A stretch of DNA of 64,000 bases from Bin5 sp965218625 (GTDB taxonomy: Bacteria; Chloroflexota; Anaerolineae; Caldilineales; Caldilineaceae), in contig CBDCLG010000023.1 of assembly GCA_965218625.1 (NCBI GenBank), positions 1 through 64,000 of the forward strand, given 5' to 3'. This document shows, piece after piece, positions 55,152-64,000 of the stretch. The notes beneath the pieces were generated by a model that saw nothing but the letters and a program-made list of their open reading frames with translations, was not told the DNA's origin and searched no databases. The first letter of the stretch is position 1. Every line of letters begins with the position of its first letter. The translations under genes were made by a program, and so were the position numbers.

Positions 55152-56039
55152 TTACTTCCACTCCTCTTTCGCAGCCTGGATGTGGCGGTGGATCTGGTCG
55201 CTGAAGCGGTACTCGCTGTTGTCCTGCGGCTCGTACCCGATTACCTTGCGCGCGTTGACGATGCTCCAGAAGGCCTGCGAATTGCCGCTGATGCCGTAGA
55301 AGACCTGGAAGGGCACTCCCTCTTCGTCTCTGATATCCTCGGTCTCGATGCTCTTGATGAAGAGCTGCTGAATGTCGCGCGGGCTGATGTAGACGCCCAA
55401 GGCCCGGTACATTCGGCGCAGGTCTCCGGGCTCCATTCTCTCCAGGTCATCCTCCCTCGGGCCGCCGATGCGCACCTGGACGTTTTCCAGCGGCCGGGTC
55501 TCTGGCTCTTCGCCGTGGAGACCGCGGTACTGCATCCGGCCGACCGCGAACACGAAACCCAGGTGCTCGTAGGCCTCCTTGGCCCAACCGTAGAAATTGT
55601 CGGAAAACGGCCGCATCTCCGGCGTGACCACGTCCCACTTATTGTCCAGAATCAGGCGCTCGTAGTAGTCGGCGGCATGGTTTGAGCTGGCGACGACCAC
55701 CCTGCGCACGCCCTCCTCCTGCGCGGTCTGGTAGACATTGAAGGCCATCTCCACATTGGACAGCTCGGCGTAGAAGTCCTGCACCGCGTCCGACTGGTCA
55801 TCAGCCTGCGTGAAGCCAAGGTGAACAATGGCATCCGCGCCGCGAAAATGGTGGCGAAAACTGTCCCGGTTGCGCTCGGTCAGGTCGGCGATCTGAACGC
55901 CTTCAACCGCGTTGCCCTCGCGGTCTTTCGTACGCACGTCCAGAAGCGTCAGGTCGTAGCGCTCCCGAAAGGCCGGCAACAGCAAGCTGGCTATGTAGCC
56001 GGATGCGCCGGTGATCACGACTTTTCTCTTTGTGTTCAT
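55152..56039 (-). CDS. NAD(P)-dependent epimerase/dehydratase (extended SDR)
   Basis: 295 residues from the ATG at 56039. The Rossmann motif GASGYIA is at residues 10-16, DAIVHLGFTQ is the fourth-strand region, VVVASSNHA holds the catalytic Ser and FYGWAKEAYE the YxxxK pair. Such enzymes act on nucleotide sugars or uronates (uronate dehydrogenase-like). It overlaps the upstream ClbS/DfsB gene by four bases. Confidence 0.85.
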   Translation of the reverse strand: MNTKRKVVITGASGYIASLLLPAFRERYDLTLLDVRTKDREGNAVEGVQIADLTERNRDSFRHHFRGADAIVHLGFTQADDQSDAVQDFYAELSNVEMAFNVYQTAQEEGVRRVVVASSNHAADYYERLILDNKWDVVTPEMRPFSDNFYGWAKEAYEHLGFVFAVGRMQYRGLHGEEPETRPLENVQVRIGGPREDDLERMEPGDLRRMYRALGVYISPRDIQQLFIKSIETEDIRDEEGVPFQVFYGISGNSQAFWSIVNARKVIGYEPQDNSEYRFSDQIHRHIQAAKEEWK

Positions 56040-56566
56040 TTCCTGTCCCACATTTGCATGATCGTCTCTCTGTGTTCTGCATAGTGGCCAAACGTGTTGC
56101 CTGCGATCCGCCACAGGATCGGCGTGTGGCCGTCGGGCCTGTTGTCCTGCGGCTGAAAACTGTCGTAGGGCCGCAACAGGTCCTCGTCGCTCAACGCCGA
56201 TACCGCGGCCAGCGCATCCTCGTGGGCGGCGCGCAATTCTTCAAGAACAGTAGCGAGCGGGAGGTCGCGGTTGTTCGCGTAGATAATCTCGTTCATTCGC
56301 TCGATACCGGCCGTGTGCGGCGCAGCGCCGGCCGGGAGACCCATCGGAGGGTAGCGCGGCTGCTTGCGCGCGAGAGCAGCCAGACCCCTCGCCCACGCCG
56401 CCAGATGGGCCAGCTCGTCCTTGACCGACCAGCCGCCCGCGCCCGGTTGCGTCATCTGTTCGGCGTCGAGTCCGGCGAGAGCTTGTTGCAGCGCCTCCCA
56501 TTCGGACTCGATCATTTTCCCAACCGCCTGCGCGGTCGGCGGAGGTCCATCCGGAAGTTCAGGCAA
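56036..56566 (-). CDS. ClbS/DfsB-family four-helix protein, copy 1
   Basis: 176 residues from a TTG start with AGGAGG upstream. Helical DinB-like fold of the ClbS/DfsB (DUF1706) group: EWEALQQALAGLD, GGWSVKDELAHLAAWARG, FGHYAEHRETI. The His and Asp/Glu spacing suits a metal site. Copy 2 at 57934 has the same length and a TTG start in the same place, so this is a local paralogue pair. ClbS detoxifies colibactin by ring opening; the function here is unknown. Confidence 0.8.
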   Translation of the reverse strand: MPELPDGPPPTAQAVGKMIESEWEALQQALAGLDAEQMTQPGAGGWSVKDELAHLAAWARGLAALARKQPRYPPMGLPAGAAPHTAGIERMNEIIYANNRDLPLATVLEELRAAHEDALAAVSALSDEDLLRPYDSFQPQDNRPDGHTPILWRIAGNTFGHYAEHRETIMQMWDRK

Positions 56567-57039
56567 CTCACAGTCCTCCTCTTTACTCTTTGTTGGTCTG
56601 CTGGCCGAAGAGCCGTAGATCCTTGGCGCCTTCGCTTTGAGCCGCTCTTCGACAAGCGGCGCACATAACTATGTGCCCGGCCTGGGATGAATGAACTGCT
56701 CCAAAGCCTGAAGTTTCCTCAGACGGAGCACCATTGGGTTGCAATTGCCTGTCACCGGGGCGCCAAGACCCCTTTATCGCTCTCTTGGCTGTCGTAATCG
56801 TCTGCACGTGGGAAGCCAGGAAAACTGCGCTCCAGCTGGCAGACAAAGACCCAGGTCTCTCGCTGGCACGGACGTATTTCCGAATGTGGACCATGCATAG
56901 TTCGGGCCTTCGAGAGGCAAGAGTCTATTGAACAATATGAAATCGCCCCAACCGGAGAGTTTCCAGGTTTGGATAGATTCGGCCGGGACAGGATGAGGCA
57001 ACGCAATCGGTTGTCGCATATTGGAGGAGCAACATTCGA
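56567..57039. other. intergenic stretch, nothing recognised
   Basis: About 470 bp. Short frames on both strands have no family features and are probably not genes. Confidence 0.35.
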
Positions 57040-57588
57040 TCACGCTGTACCGCGCACCCTGACGGCAGCAAAAATCGCTGATGCACCTGTAATGAGAGCC
57101 CAAAAGGGCAGCAGAAGAAGTATCACTGCTTGTGTAACCAGCGGATTGAAAATAATGGCTAGGCCAAAGACGGTGTAGAGGATGCCCAGGACAGTTCCTC
57201 CCCAGAATCGTCCCATCTTATGTCCGGAAAAGATATGGATGACGCCGGCGACGGCAGCTGCAAAACCCATAATGTAGGTCAGATATGTGCCGACTATCAG
57301 ACCACTCAAAATAGGATGTCCCAAGACGAAGAAACCTGCCGCCATGCTGACAACCGCACTAACGAACATCCATAACCTGGAACCTTCCGGGCGCCCTACA
57401 AACCCTTCAAACAGATCGAAGATCCCTCCTACGAGCCAATAGGCGCCCAGAAACTGAATCACCCCCATGAGTGTAGCGCCGCGCCCCCAAACAAACATCA
57501 TCAGACCAAAAATGACGAGCAGAATGCCGCGTACGAGCGGCATCCACCACAGTGTGGCCGGCGCTACCAATGGCTGCTTGGCTTCCAT
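57040..57588 (-). CDS. HdeD-family (DUF308) membrane protein
   Basis: 182 residues with six hydrophobic helices in three similar pairs, each with the pattern G(I/V)xxxxFG(L/V) (RGILLVIFGLMMF, LGILYTVFGLAII) typical of HdeD/DUF308. Linked to acid stress in enterobacteria; unknown elsewhere. It lies between the two ClbS/DfsB paralogues. Confidence 0.85.
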   Translation of the reverse strand: MEAKQPLVAPATLWWMPLVRGILLVIFGLMMFVWGRGATLMGVIQFLGAYWLVGGIFDLFEGFVGRPEGSRLWMFVSAVVSMAAGFFVLGHPILSGLIVGTYLTYIMGFAAAVAGVIHIFSGHKMGRFWGGTVLGILYTVFGLAIIFNPLVTQAVILLLLPFWALITGASAIFAAVRVRGTA

Positions 57589-57933
57589 GACACACCTCCA
57601 TTAGAAGTGTCCTATCGGGGGAAGTGTCACTACGGGCCGATACCGCTGCTCCCACTGTCGCGTTGCTGGTGGAAGTCGACAAATGTCTAGCGGACGTAAG
57701 AGAGTCTTGTTTGAATCTACTTTGGGGCGAGGAGTATCGATCTCTGCCATGAAATGCCTTCCGGTTTTTCCAACCGAGAGGCAAAAGAGCAAAAATCGGT
57801 CTCGTGCCTCAAGTATACTTTCTCTTCGCACTTGCTCCCTTCCGCATAGCACTCTTGCAAATGAGCCCCTATTGCAAACGCCGAAATGCCGCGTATTCCG
57901 AGCCTCCTGTATGCGAGGCTTGTTTCCCAGTAT
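57589..57933. other. intergenic stretch, nothing recognised
   Basis: About 345 bp upstream of the HdeD gene. No coding or promoter pattern could be supported. Confidence 0.3.
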
Positions 57934-58464
57934 TCAGTTCTGGCGCCGCTGTTCCAGAATGGCTTCGCGGTGCTCGGCGTAGTGGCCGTAGGAAATGGCG
58001 GGGATTTCGTAGAGGATAGGAATGTCGTCCTCCAGCTCTTCTTCCTGTGGCTGAAAATCACCGTAGGTCCGCATCAGGTCTTCGTCGCTCAACGCGGACA
58101 CCGCGCCCAGCAGGTCCAGGTGGGCTGCGTGCGCTTCGTCCAGGACCTGTTGGAGCGGGAGGTCTCGCCTGTTTTCGAAGATTATCTCGTTCATGCGGTC
58201 AAGGTCGATCGAATCCGGCTCGACGTCGGCGGGCAGACCCATCGCCTGGTACCGGGGCTGCTTGCGGAGGAGGGCAGCCACGCCACTCGTCCAGGCTGCG
58301 AGATGGGCCATTTCGTCCTTGGCCGACCAGCCTGTCGCGCCTGGCTGGGTCATCTGAAGCTTGTCGAGCCCGGCGAGCGCTTGCTGCAGCGCCTCCCATT
58401 CGCGCTCGATGTCAGATACAACCGCGCGCACGCTTGGCCGCGGGGCATCCTGTAGATCAGGCAA
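57934..58464 (-). CDS. ClbS/DfsB-family four-helix protein, copy 2
   Basis: 176 residues from a TTG start at 58464 (AGGGAG upstream); the frame is open to a GTG at 58521. It shares EWEALQQALAGLD, MTQPGA.GWSAKDEMAHLAAW, RMNEIIFENRRDLP, VSALSDEDL and GHYAEHREAI with copy 1. The strong similarity and identical length point to local duplication with the HdeD gene in between. UPF0182 lies 93 bp upstream in the same direction. Confidence 0.8.
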   Translation of the reverse strand: MPDLQDAPRPSVRAVVSDIEREWEALQQALAGLDKLQMTQPGATGWSAKDEMAHLAAWTSGVAALLRKQPRYQAMGLPADVEPDSIDLDRMNEIIFENRRDLPLQQVLDEAHAAHLDLLGAVSALSDEDLMRTYGDFQPQEEELEDDIPILYEIPAISYGHYAEHREAILEQRRQN

Positions 58465-58557
58465 GTTCTCTTGCTCCCTAGCGCGGGATTGCCGGTATGG
58501 CCCATGAAGAGCCGGCGCCACGAACTCGTTTGCAATCTTGTCGTTCCACCCGACGCC

Positions 58558-61518
58558 TTAGCCGGATTCGGCTGAGGCCGGGGTCGCGGTGGGCGCCGGC
58601 GCCTGCTCAGGTTCAAGCTCGCTGCCGCCCACCTCCACCATGCGCTCCAGCACCCTTCGCAGGGCCTCCAGCTCGCTGCCATAGGCGGCCCAATTACCGG
58701 ACCGCAGCGCGGTCTGGGCAAGGTTGTAGCGGTTGTTCGCCTCAAGTATCAGCTCCTCAAGAGACGACATGGCGAGGTCGACTTCGCCGGTCGCGTCGGT
58801 CGCGGACGGAAGCGCAGCCGGCAGCTTGCCGTCGCCGCTCACGGCCAATTCCGCCAACTTGGCATCGGAGAGAATGTCCCCCCCGAACTGCTCGGCGAGA
58901 GCAAGCCCCAGGTTCTCCGCCATGACGACACGCTCGGAGGTGGCGAGGATGACCCGCTTCAGCTCGGGGATCTTGCCTGTGGCCGCTTGCAGGTAGAGCG
59001 GCTCCACGTAGAGAAGGCTCTCCCCGATCGGGATCACCAGCAGGTTGCCACGGATTACCTGGCTGCCCTGCTGGTTCCACAGGCTGAGCTGCGAACTGAT
59101 AACAGGGTCCTGGTCGATGCGCGCCTCTATCTGCTTCGGGCCGAAGACGAGCGAGTCCTTGCCGAAGCGGTAGACCAGCATTTCGCCGTATTTCTCCGGA
59201 TCGTTCTGGGCAGCCAGCCAGGAAATCATGTTCTCGCGGTTGGCCGGTGTGAAGGGCAGGATCTGAATGAAGTCTAGGTCACTGTTGCCCGGCAGCTGCA
59301 TCAGCACATAGTAGGGCTCCATTGGCCGCGACTGGTTATCGAAGATCTCTTCCGGCCACGCCCAAACATCCTCGCGATTGTAAAAGTCGGTCGGCTCGGT
59401 CATCTGATAGGTTCGGAAGACGTCGGCCTGAATGCTGAACAGGTCGTTGGGATAGCGGATATGCGCTCTCAAATTGTCCGGCATCTCGTCAAAGGGACTG
59501 AAGAGGGCAGGGAAGATGCGGGCATATGCGGCCGCAATCGGTTCGTCCGGCTCGACGAGAAAGAATCTCATATCGCCCGTGTAGGCGTCGATAATCACCT
59601 TGACCGGATTGCGGATGTAGTTGAAGCCGGGCGGAAGCGTTCTCGTCCCGGCCTCGGTCGGCTCGCTGTAGGGAAAACGTCCGCTGACCGTGTACGCGTC
59701 CAGGAACCAGTAGAGGTGTCCGTCGCTGCCTACCACGATGTAGGGATCTGAATCGTAGCGCAGGAATGGGGCAACCTCGTGCGTACGTTCAAGGATATTG
59801 CGCCGCCACAAAAGCTCACTCTCTGGCCTTAGCTCCTGGCTGATCAGAAGGTTGACATCGGCAAACTGAATGGCGAAAGCCAACCTGGGAAGAAATCCCC
59901 CGATGTTGATGCCCGTGTCACCTTCAAACGTGGTAAAGACGTTGCCGCCCTCGCCGCGCGGATAGTCGAACTCCTCCGTCTCAGTCTTGACGATGACGTA
60001 GTCGCCTGTGCGTTCGCCAAAATAGATCTGGGGCCGCGTTACCTCCAATATACCCTGGACGGGCAGGTCCTTCAGCACAAATGTCGGCAGGCCGTCAGGC
60101 GTAATCTCGGCCACGGGCGATGCCGCCACACCGTACCCGTGCGTGTAGACCAGCTTGCGATTGACCCAGGTCTGCGCCGGCTGCTCCAACTGTTCCGGTA
60201 TCAGCTCGCGCGCCGACAACATCAGCTGCCTGCGCTCTCCTTCGATATCGTAGCGGTCGATGTCGATATCTGTGAACTGATACTGCTGCCGCAAGGCCTG
60301 TACCTGGTTGTATGTTTGAAGGAGCGGGCGGTAGTCCCAGAGGCGAATGTTGCGAATCGTGTCCGGCTGGTTCAGAAGTTCATCGGCGGTCAGCTCGCTG
60401 GCTGCGTCAAAATTCTCGTTTACGATGTTGTCCAGCCCGAACGCCGCGCGTGTGAAATCGATGTTGTGAGCGATATATTCGCGCTCGCGCGTGAATTCGT
60501 TCGGGTTGACCTGGAACCTCTGCACCAGGTTGGGATATACGTTTCCGGCCAGCGCAGAGATGGCGACCCAACCGACCAGAACAACGACTATCGCCCGCCA
60601 TGCCTGCCGCAGGAAAACGTTTACCAGCAGAAGAATGGCCGCAATGATCGTCACGAACACCAATATGGTGAAGGCCGGGAGCTGTGCGTGAACGTCGGTA
60701 TACCCCGCGCCGAAGACGGCGCCCCGGGCGCTGTAGACCAGCTCGAGCGCGTCCAGCCGGTACCTCCAGGCGATCAGCAGCAGGATCAGGGCGCCCAGCA
60801 GGCTCAGGTGCGCGCGCACCGCGGCCGGTGCGTTCCAGCCGCGCCAGCCGATGCCGCTCGCCAAAGCCGTGGCAATCAGCGTAATCACCGCGGCCGTCAT
60901 AAGCCAGCCGCGCAGGAACTGCCAGATCGGCAACGTAAAGAGGAAGAAGCTGACGTCGCGACCGAATAAGGGGTCAACCCGGCCGTAAGGCTGCTGATTG
61001 AAGAAAAGCAACAGCTCCTCCCAGGCTGACGAAGCGCCCGTGCCCATGAAGAAGGCGAAGAACGCGCCGACCAGCACAATGATCGGCGTCAGCCGCACCC
61101 CGATCGACTCTATCACCTCCATCACCGGCGTCCCAGCCAACCCCTGGGGATTCAGACGCCGGGCCACAATCACGTTCGCCACGAAAAACAGCCAGAATGC
61201 CACAGCCCCCGCCGCGAACAGGCCCAGCGAAGCAATAATGCGCGTAAAGAAGACCGAGGTCAGCGCAAGGCTGTCGTACCAGAGCCAGTCGGTATAGAAT
61301 CCAAGCACCGTGTTGAACAGGATCAGCGCCAGGAACGGCAGCAGCAGCCACCACAACAGGCGCCCACCGCCGCCTTTACCGTCGTTCCCGCCGCCGCGCC
61401 GCGGCGCGGCCGGCCCCGGCGGCCCGTTGTCGTCCTGCCTTAGCTCCTCCTCGATCTGCTCCCAGTCGTCCTCGTCCAGACTTTCCAGCAGTTCATTAAA
61501 TGGATTGCGTTCAGCCAT
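58558..61518 (-). CDS. UPF0182-family giant membrane protein
   Basis: 986 residues. Acidic N-terminal tail (NELLESLDEDDWEQIEEELRQ), seven membrane helices in the first ~330 residues (from RLLWWLLLPFLALILFN), then a large domain outside the membrane with REYIAHNIDFTRAAFGLD, YTHGYGVAASPV, FGERTGDYVIV and the closing QQGSQVIRGNLLVIPIGESLLYVEP, all family motifs. The last ~110 residues are Ala/Glu-rich. Function unknown; widespread in Actinobacteria, Chloroflexota and cyanobacteria. Confidence 0.93.
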   Translation of the reverse strand: MAERNPFNELLESLDEDDWEQIEEELRQDDNGPPGPAAPRRGGGNDGKGGGGRLLWWLLLPFLALILFNTVLGFYTDWLWYDSLALTSVFFTRIIASLGLFAAGAVAFWLFFVANVIVARRLNPQGLAGTPVMEVIESIGVRLTPIIVLVGAFFAFFMGTGASSAWEELLLFFNQQPYGRVDPLFGRDVSFFLFTLPIWQFLRGWLMTAAVITLIATALASGIGWRGWNAPAAVRAHLSLLGALILLLIAWRYRLDALELVYSARGAVFGAGYTDVHAQLPAFTILVFVTIIAAILLLVNVFLRQAWRAIVVVLVGWVAISALAGNVYPNLVQRFQVNPNEFTREREYIAHNIDFTRAAFGLDNIVNENFDAASELTADELLNQPDTIRNIRLWDYRPLLQTYNQVQALRQQYQFTDIDIDRYDIEGERRQLMLSARELIPEQLEQPAQTWVNRKLVYTHGYGVAASPVAEITPDGLPTFVLKDLPVQGILEVTRPQIYFGERTGDYVIVKTETEEFDYPRGEGGNVFTTFEGDTGINIGGFLPRLAFAIQFADVNLLISQELRPESELLWRRNILERTHEVAPFLRYDSDPYIVVGSDGHLYWFLDAYTVSGRFPYSEPTEAGTRTLPPGFNYIRNPVKVIIDAYTGDMRFFLVEPDEPIAAAYARIFPALFSPFDEMPDNLRAHIRYPNDLFSIQADVFRTYQMTEPTDFYNREDVWAWPEEIFDNQSRPMEPYYVLMQLPGNSDLDFIQILPFTPANRENMISWLAAQNDPEKYGEMLVYRFGKDSLVFGPKQIEARIDQDPVISSQLSLWNQQGSQVIRGNLLVIPIGESLLYVEPLYLQAATGKIPELKRVILATSERVVMAENLGLALAEQFGGDILSDAKLAELAVSGDGKLPAALPSATDATGEVDLAMSSLEELILEANNRYNLAQTALRSGNWAAYGSELEALRRVLERMVEVGGSELEPEQAPAPTATPASAESG

Positions 61519-61635
61519 AAAGGATCCTTATCAACTGAGCGGGACTGGTCTGGGGGCAATGCAAAGCAAATCTACCCTCCGCACGCCTGGTCGGTGTCCC
61601 GATGCACCTCGACATTGCCGGCGCACTTGCACACC

Positions 61636-61644
61636 ATTATACCA
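61636..61644 (-). promoter_or_regulatory. extended -10 promoter element of the UPF0182 gene
   Basis: TGGTATAAT on the minus strand (TATAAT at 61636-61641), about 118 bp before the ATG. No convincing -35. MITE copy 6 begins 32 bp upstream of the -10. Confidence 0.5.
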
Positions 61645-61673
61645 GAAGAATGCCGGATGCAAGGGTTCCCTCT

Positions 61674-61893
61674 CAGGGCAATCGCATTTAAATCTGGACG
61701 CCAAAATAACCCACAAAGGGCACCCTAACCAATTGCCATTCGTTTTCGGCTGAAAACAGATCTCCAGTCGCCGAAATCCTTAAGAATTCGCGACCGCGCA
61801 CTATGATTTGCACTGTTCTCGGCGTTTTTTCCGAGTTGGGCTCGAATCAGGTAGTGTCGCGGGTTCTTGACCCAATTAGATGCAATCACCCTG
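61674..61893 (+). mobile_element. MITE-like element, copy 6
   Basis: 220 bp, ends CAGGGCAATCGCATTTAAAT and ..TTAGATGCAATCACCCTG. Direct repeats GGTTCCCTCTC (61664-61674, sharing the first base of the element) and GGTTCGCTCCC (61894-61904) match in 9 of 11 positions. The GC core is partly deleted. The interior is the same variant as copy 1. Confidence 0.85.
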
Positions 61894-62018
61894 GGTTCGC
61901 TCCCAGCCGGAGATGAAGCGCTCCCCTGGCTGTCCTCCATTAGGCCCTCGCATCGCCGGCGAACGCTCAACTGTGCTATACTTGCCAGTATGCGCTCTAC
62001 CCGTTTCCTTCTCCACCG

Positions 62019-62975
62019 ATGAAACCGGCGTTCGACCTCGACCCCTTAGCTGATCTTCCCCGGCAGCGCTCCCTACTGCAGGCCCTAGTTCCCGTTCTGG
62101 CCGCCATTGACTCAATCGATGCGATCCTGCTGTCCGGTTCCCTGGCGCGCCTGGACGCCGACATCTGGAGCAGCGTTGACATTTGCCTCATTTGGAGATT
62201 GAACGATCAGGGCGCGAACACGCCAGGGCGGCGCGACCAACTAAAGGATGTGCTGGATCGGGCACTGGGCAAACAAGGTTATCAACTCGGGCTTTCACCC
62301 CGGAAGGAAGGCGTCGACAGCTTGCTGGGCATCACCCTGGCGGGCAGCAACTCTTGCCGGAACAATTGCCAGGGCGTAGAGAGCGGCGTGGTCTTCAGAT
62401 TCTTCTGGGAGGCGGCTACATCCGGGTGCGAACTGTGGGGCCGCCCCGGCCCGATCCGCCCGATCTATCTTTCCAGGCGGCTTTCAACCGAATTGCGGGG
62501 CACTCTGGAGAGGCCCACTCGACCACTTAGCCCGCCCGATCCGGACGTGGTCGGGGCACAACTGGGCCAGTTCTGGCTGTTGCTGGCGCAGTTGCCCGCA
62601 GCCCTGGAGCGGCAGGAGGGTCTCGCCGCGCACGCACTGCTGGCCGAAACGCGCGCCCTCCTGCTCGACCTAGTCGTGGCCTTGAACGGGGCCACCCGCC
62701 CCCGCTCAACCGCGCGCATAAATCAGTTCCTGGGGCCCAGGCAACGAGATGCTTTCGAAAAGACCCTGGAGATGGGCCGCGCCGGCTCCGCACCGGGCTC
62801 GCCGAGGGCATCCTGGATCGGACAGGCCGTCGCGCTGGTCGTTCTCTATCGCTGGTACGCCCCACAACTTTGCGAAGTCTGCCCCGAGCCGTACCCGCAA
62901 CAAGCCGAAGACACCGTCCTCGCTCTGCTACATGCGCAGATCGATGGTTGGCCTGCCGTGATTGAAACTGCCTGA
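62019..62975 (+). CDS. nucleotidyltransferase-fold protein, probably lacking one catalytic Asp
   Basis: 318 residues. Near residue 40, LLSGSLARLDADIWSSVDICLIW follows the GS-x9-S-D-x-D pattern of MNT/kanamycin-type nucleotidyltransferases, but the first Asp of SDxD is Ser. A helical C-terminal half (LLAQLPAALERQEGL..) resembles the substrate-binding helices of that group. It lies alone after MITE copy 6. It may be an inactive or diverged enzyme; the substrate is not known. Confidence 0.55.
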   Translation: MKPAFDLDPLADLPRQRSLLQALVPVLAAIDSIDAILLSGSLARLDADIWSSVDICLIWRLNDQGANTPGRRDQLKDVLDRALGKQGYQLGLSPRKEGVDSLLGITLAGSNSCRNNCQGVESGVVFRFFWEAATSGCELWGRPGPIRPIYLSRRLSTELRGTLERPTRPLSPPDPDVVGAQLGQFWLLLAQLPAALERQEGLAAHALLAETRALLLDLVVALNGATRPRSTARINQFLGPRQRDAFEKTLEMGRAGSAPGSPRASWIGQAVALVVLYRWYAPQLCEVCPEPYPQQAEDTVLALLHAQIDGWPAVIETA

Positions 62976-63074
62976 ACCGCGTCCCTTGCTTCCGGGTGGC
63001 TAAGAATACCGTCGTTGTTGGCGCCGGCCGCAACGCCTCAGCCTCAACTTCTCTGCCACAACCCCTTAACAACG

Positions 63075-64000
63075 TCACCCGTCCCCGGCGCGACGCACGT
63101 AGATGGGATTGCTGAAAATCCAGCCTCGCAGCTTGCCCCAACGGTGCTTCCAGACCTCGACCCGGTATACGCTCGGATCGCGGACGTCATAGGACAGCTC
63201 ATCCGTATGCCCTTGCGCGATGACGCGCCCGTTGCGCAGCAGGCGGACTTCGGCCCGGTCCGGCGCGCGTACCTGCAAACGCAGACCGCCCCCAGCCGGC
63301 AACTGTACCGTGTCTCCCATAATCGCGACCGATTCGTTGTCCGCTGCACCCGCTCCCGCTTCCGCCCAGAAGCGGAAACCTTTGGTTGGCCCTGCCAGGT
63401 CATACCCGACCCAGCAGTGACCTTGCCGCAGCCCGTCGAGTACGACTTCGCGGTCGTGCTGGACGCTTTGGTGGCGAAAGTCGGTGTCGCCGCCCTCCGG
63501 TTGGCCGAGAAAAGGGACGGACGTCAACACGTGGGTGTTAAGCGCCCTGGCACACTCCTCATAGTTCATGAAGCGTTTTGTGATTGGGCCCTTGCGGTAG
63601 ATTACGGCGTGAACATCGGTACCGCCGAGGGCGACAACTGGGCGCTCCTGCGTCAATTCATCCCACTTTTTGAGCATCTCCGGCAGCGGGCCGACGGTAA
63701 AGCGGTGGGGAAAGTACGCCACCAGCATAGCCCTCGGTAAGCTCGTCGTGAAGCCGCGGAAACTGGACAGGAAGTTCCACAGCTCGACGCCGCAGTAGCC
63801 GCTGACCTCCCAGTTGTCCCAGGGATAGGTGTTCGAAAACAGCCTTGTGCCCTGTTCGATCGGATGGGCCAGGAAGGAGAGCGCGTTCTGCTGCCTGACT
63901 GCATCGATCAGCTGCTGGGGGTCCTTGGCCTGGCCGCTGACGTCGGTCTCGACCCCTAGGCAGAGCATGTGGTTGCCTGACACCTCCCGTTCAGTGTCGT
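63075..64000 (-). CDS. PHP-domain-like protein, N-terminal part beyond the window edge
   Basis: At least 308 residues, reading into the right edge. Upstream of an in-frame GTG at 63983 the frame stays open with REVSGNHMLCLGVE, the usual 'GHLLxLGVE' strand of PHP phosphoesterases, so the real start lies outside. Other metal-site motifs: ALSFLAHP, VELWNF and ALGGTDVHA. The C-terminal ~110 residues form a beta-sandwich (LRLQVRAPDRAEVRLLRNG). Such CehA-type proteins are metal-dependent hydrolases. Confidence 0.7.
   Translation of the reverse strand, partial: DTEREVSGNHMLCLGVETDVSGQAKDPQQLIDAVRQQNALSFLAHPIEQGTRLFSNTYPWDNWEVSGYCGVELWNFLSSFRGFTTSLPRAMLVAYFPHRFTVGPLPEMLKKWDELTQERPVVALGGTDVHAVIYRKGPITKRFMNYEECARALNTHVLTSVPFLGQPEGGDTDFRHQSVQHDREVVLDGLRQGHCWVGYDLAGPTKGFRFWAEAGAGAADNESVAIMGDTVQLPAGGGLRLQVRAPDRAEVRLLRNGRVIAQGHTDELSYDVRDPSVYRVEVWKHRWGKLRGWIFSNPIYVRRAGDG

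Overview
The window is about 64 kb of GC-rich bacterial chromosome. It most likely comes from a Chloroflexota lineage (Anaerolineae/Caldilineae-like). The reasons are the lipoprotein-type family-5 solute-binding proteins, a UPF0182 giant membrane protein, several phytanoyl-CoA-dioxygenase-like genes beside peptide/nickel-type permeases, a GH4 glycosidase, a CarH-like B12 photoreceptor regulator near phytoene synthase, and a T-box in front of serS. No rRNA, CRISPR array, prophage or transposase gene was seen. The taxonomic call is inference.

Layout. 1-3.5 kb: rsmE, a beta-RFAP-synthase-like gene, a TrpF-like gene and a lipase-like hydrolase. 3.9-5.8 kb: peroxiredoxin and small membrane proteins. 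6.8-15 kb: a transporter operon without ATPases (binding protein, two permeases) followed by three PhyH-type dioxygenases (one fused to a Nudix-like domain, one frameshifted) and a mannonate-dehydratase-like TIM barrel. 15-20.5 kb: phosphopantetheinyl transferase, CarH-like regulator, MarR regulator and frameshifted phytoene synthase. 21-35.5 kb: a full peptide-type ABC transporter operon, D-A-B-[insert]-C-multihaem cytochrome-F. Its B-C junction carries two secreted toxin-like proteins with 22-residue repeats and a C-terminal HNH/AHH-like domain, one intact Imm11/DUF1629-like immunity gene, one decayed immunity gene and a truncated copy of the permease tail. 35.6-50 kb: GH4, NIPSNAP, the transglutaminase/alpha-E/ATP-grasp trio, a sugar-acid/nucleoside block (DapA-like, UxuA-like, nucleoside hydrolase), CHAD, HD, sulfatase-like, YceI and a truncated PPK1. 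50-52 kb: T-box, serS, tRNA-Ser(TGA), tRNA-Ser(GCT), tRNA-Arg(GCG). 52-64 kb: penicillin acylase-like, HigA-like, epimerase, two ClbS/DfsB paralogues, HdeD, UPF0182, a nucleotidyltransferase-like protein and a PHP-type protein cut by the right edge.

Two signals stand out. (1) Six intergenic MITE-like elements (215-356 bp) share CAGGGC.. terminal inverted repeats and are flanked by ~11-bp direct repeats. Five of the six lie 41-42 bp from a recognisable -10 hexamer, whichever end of the element faces the promoter, and the sixth lies 32 bp away. This suggests insertion guided by promoters. (2) The toxin/immunity block sits inside a peptide transporter operon. Both toxins carry a short segment nearly identical to a piece of that operon's own binding protein. 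The permease-tail fragment differs from its parent almost only at synonymous sites, which points to serial acquisition of toxin modules by homologous recombination at the transporter locus.

Five apparent single-base insertions, all in short homopolymers, break four genes. They may be assembly errors, so affected genes are described as if repairable.
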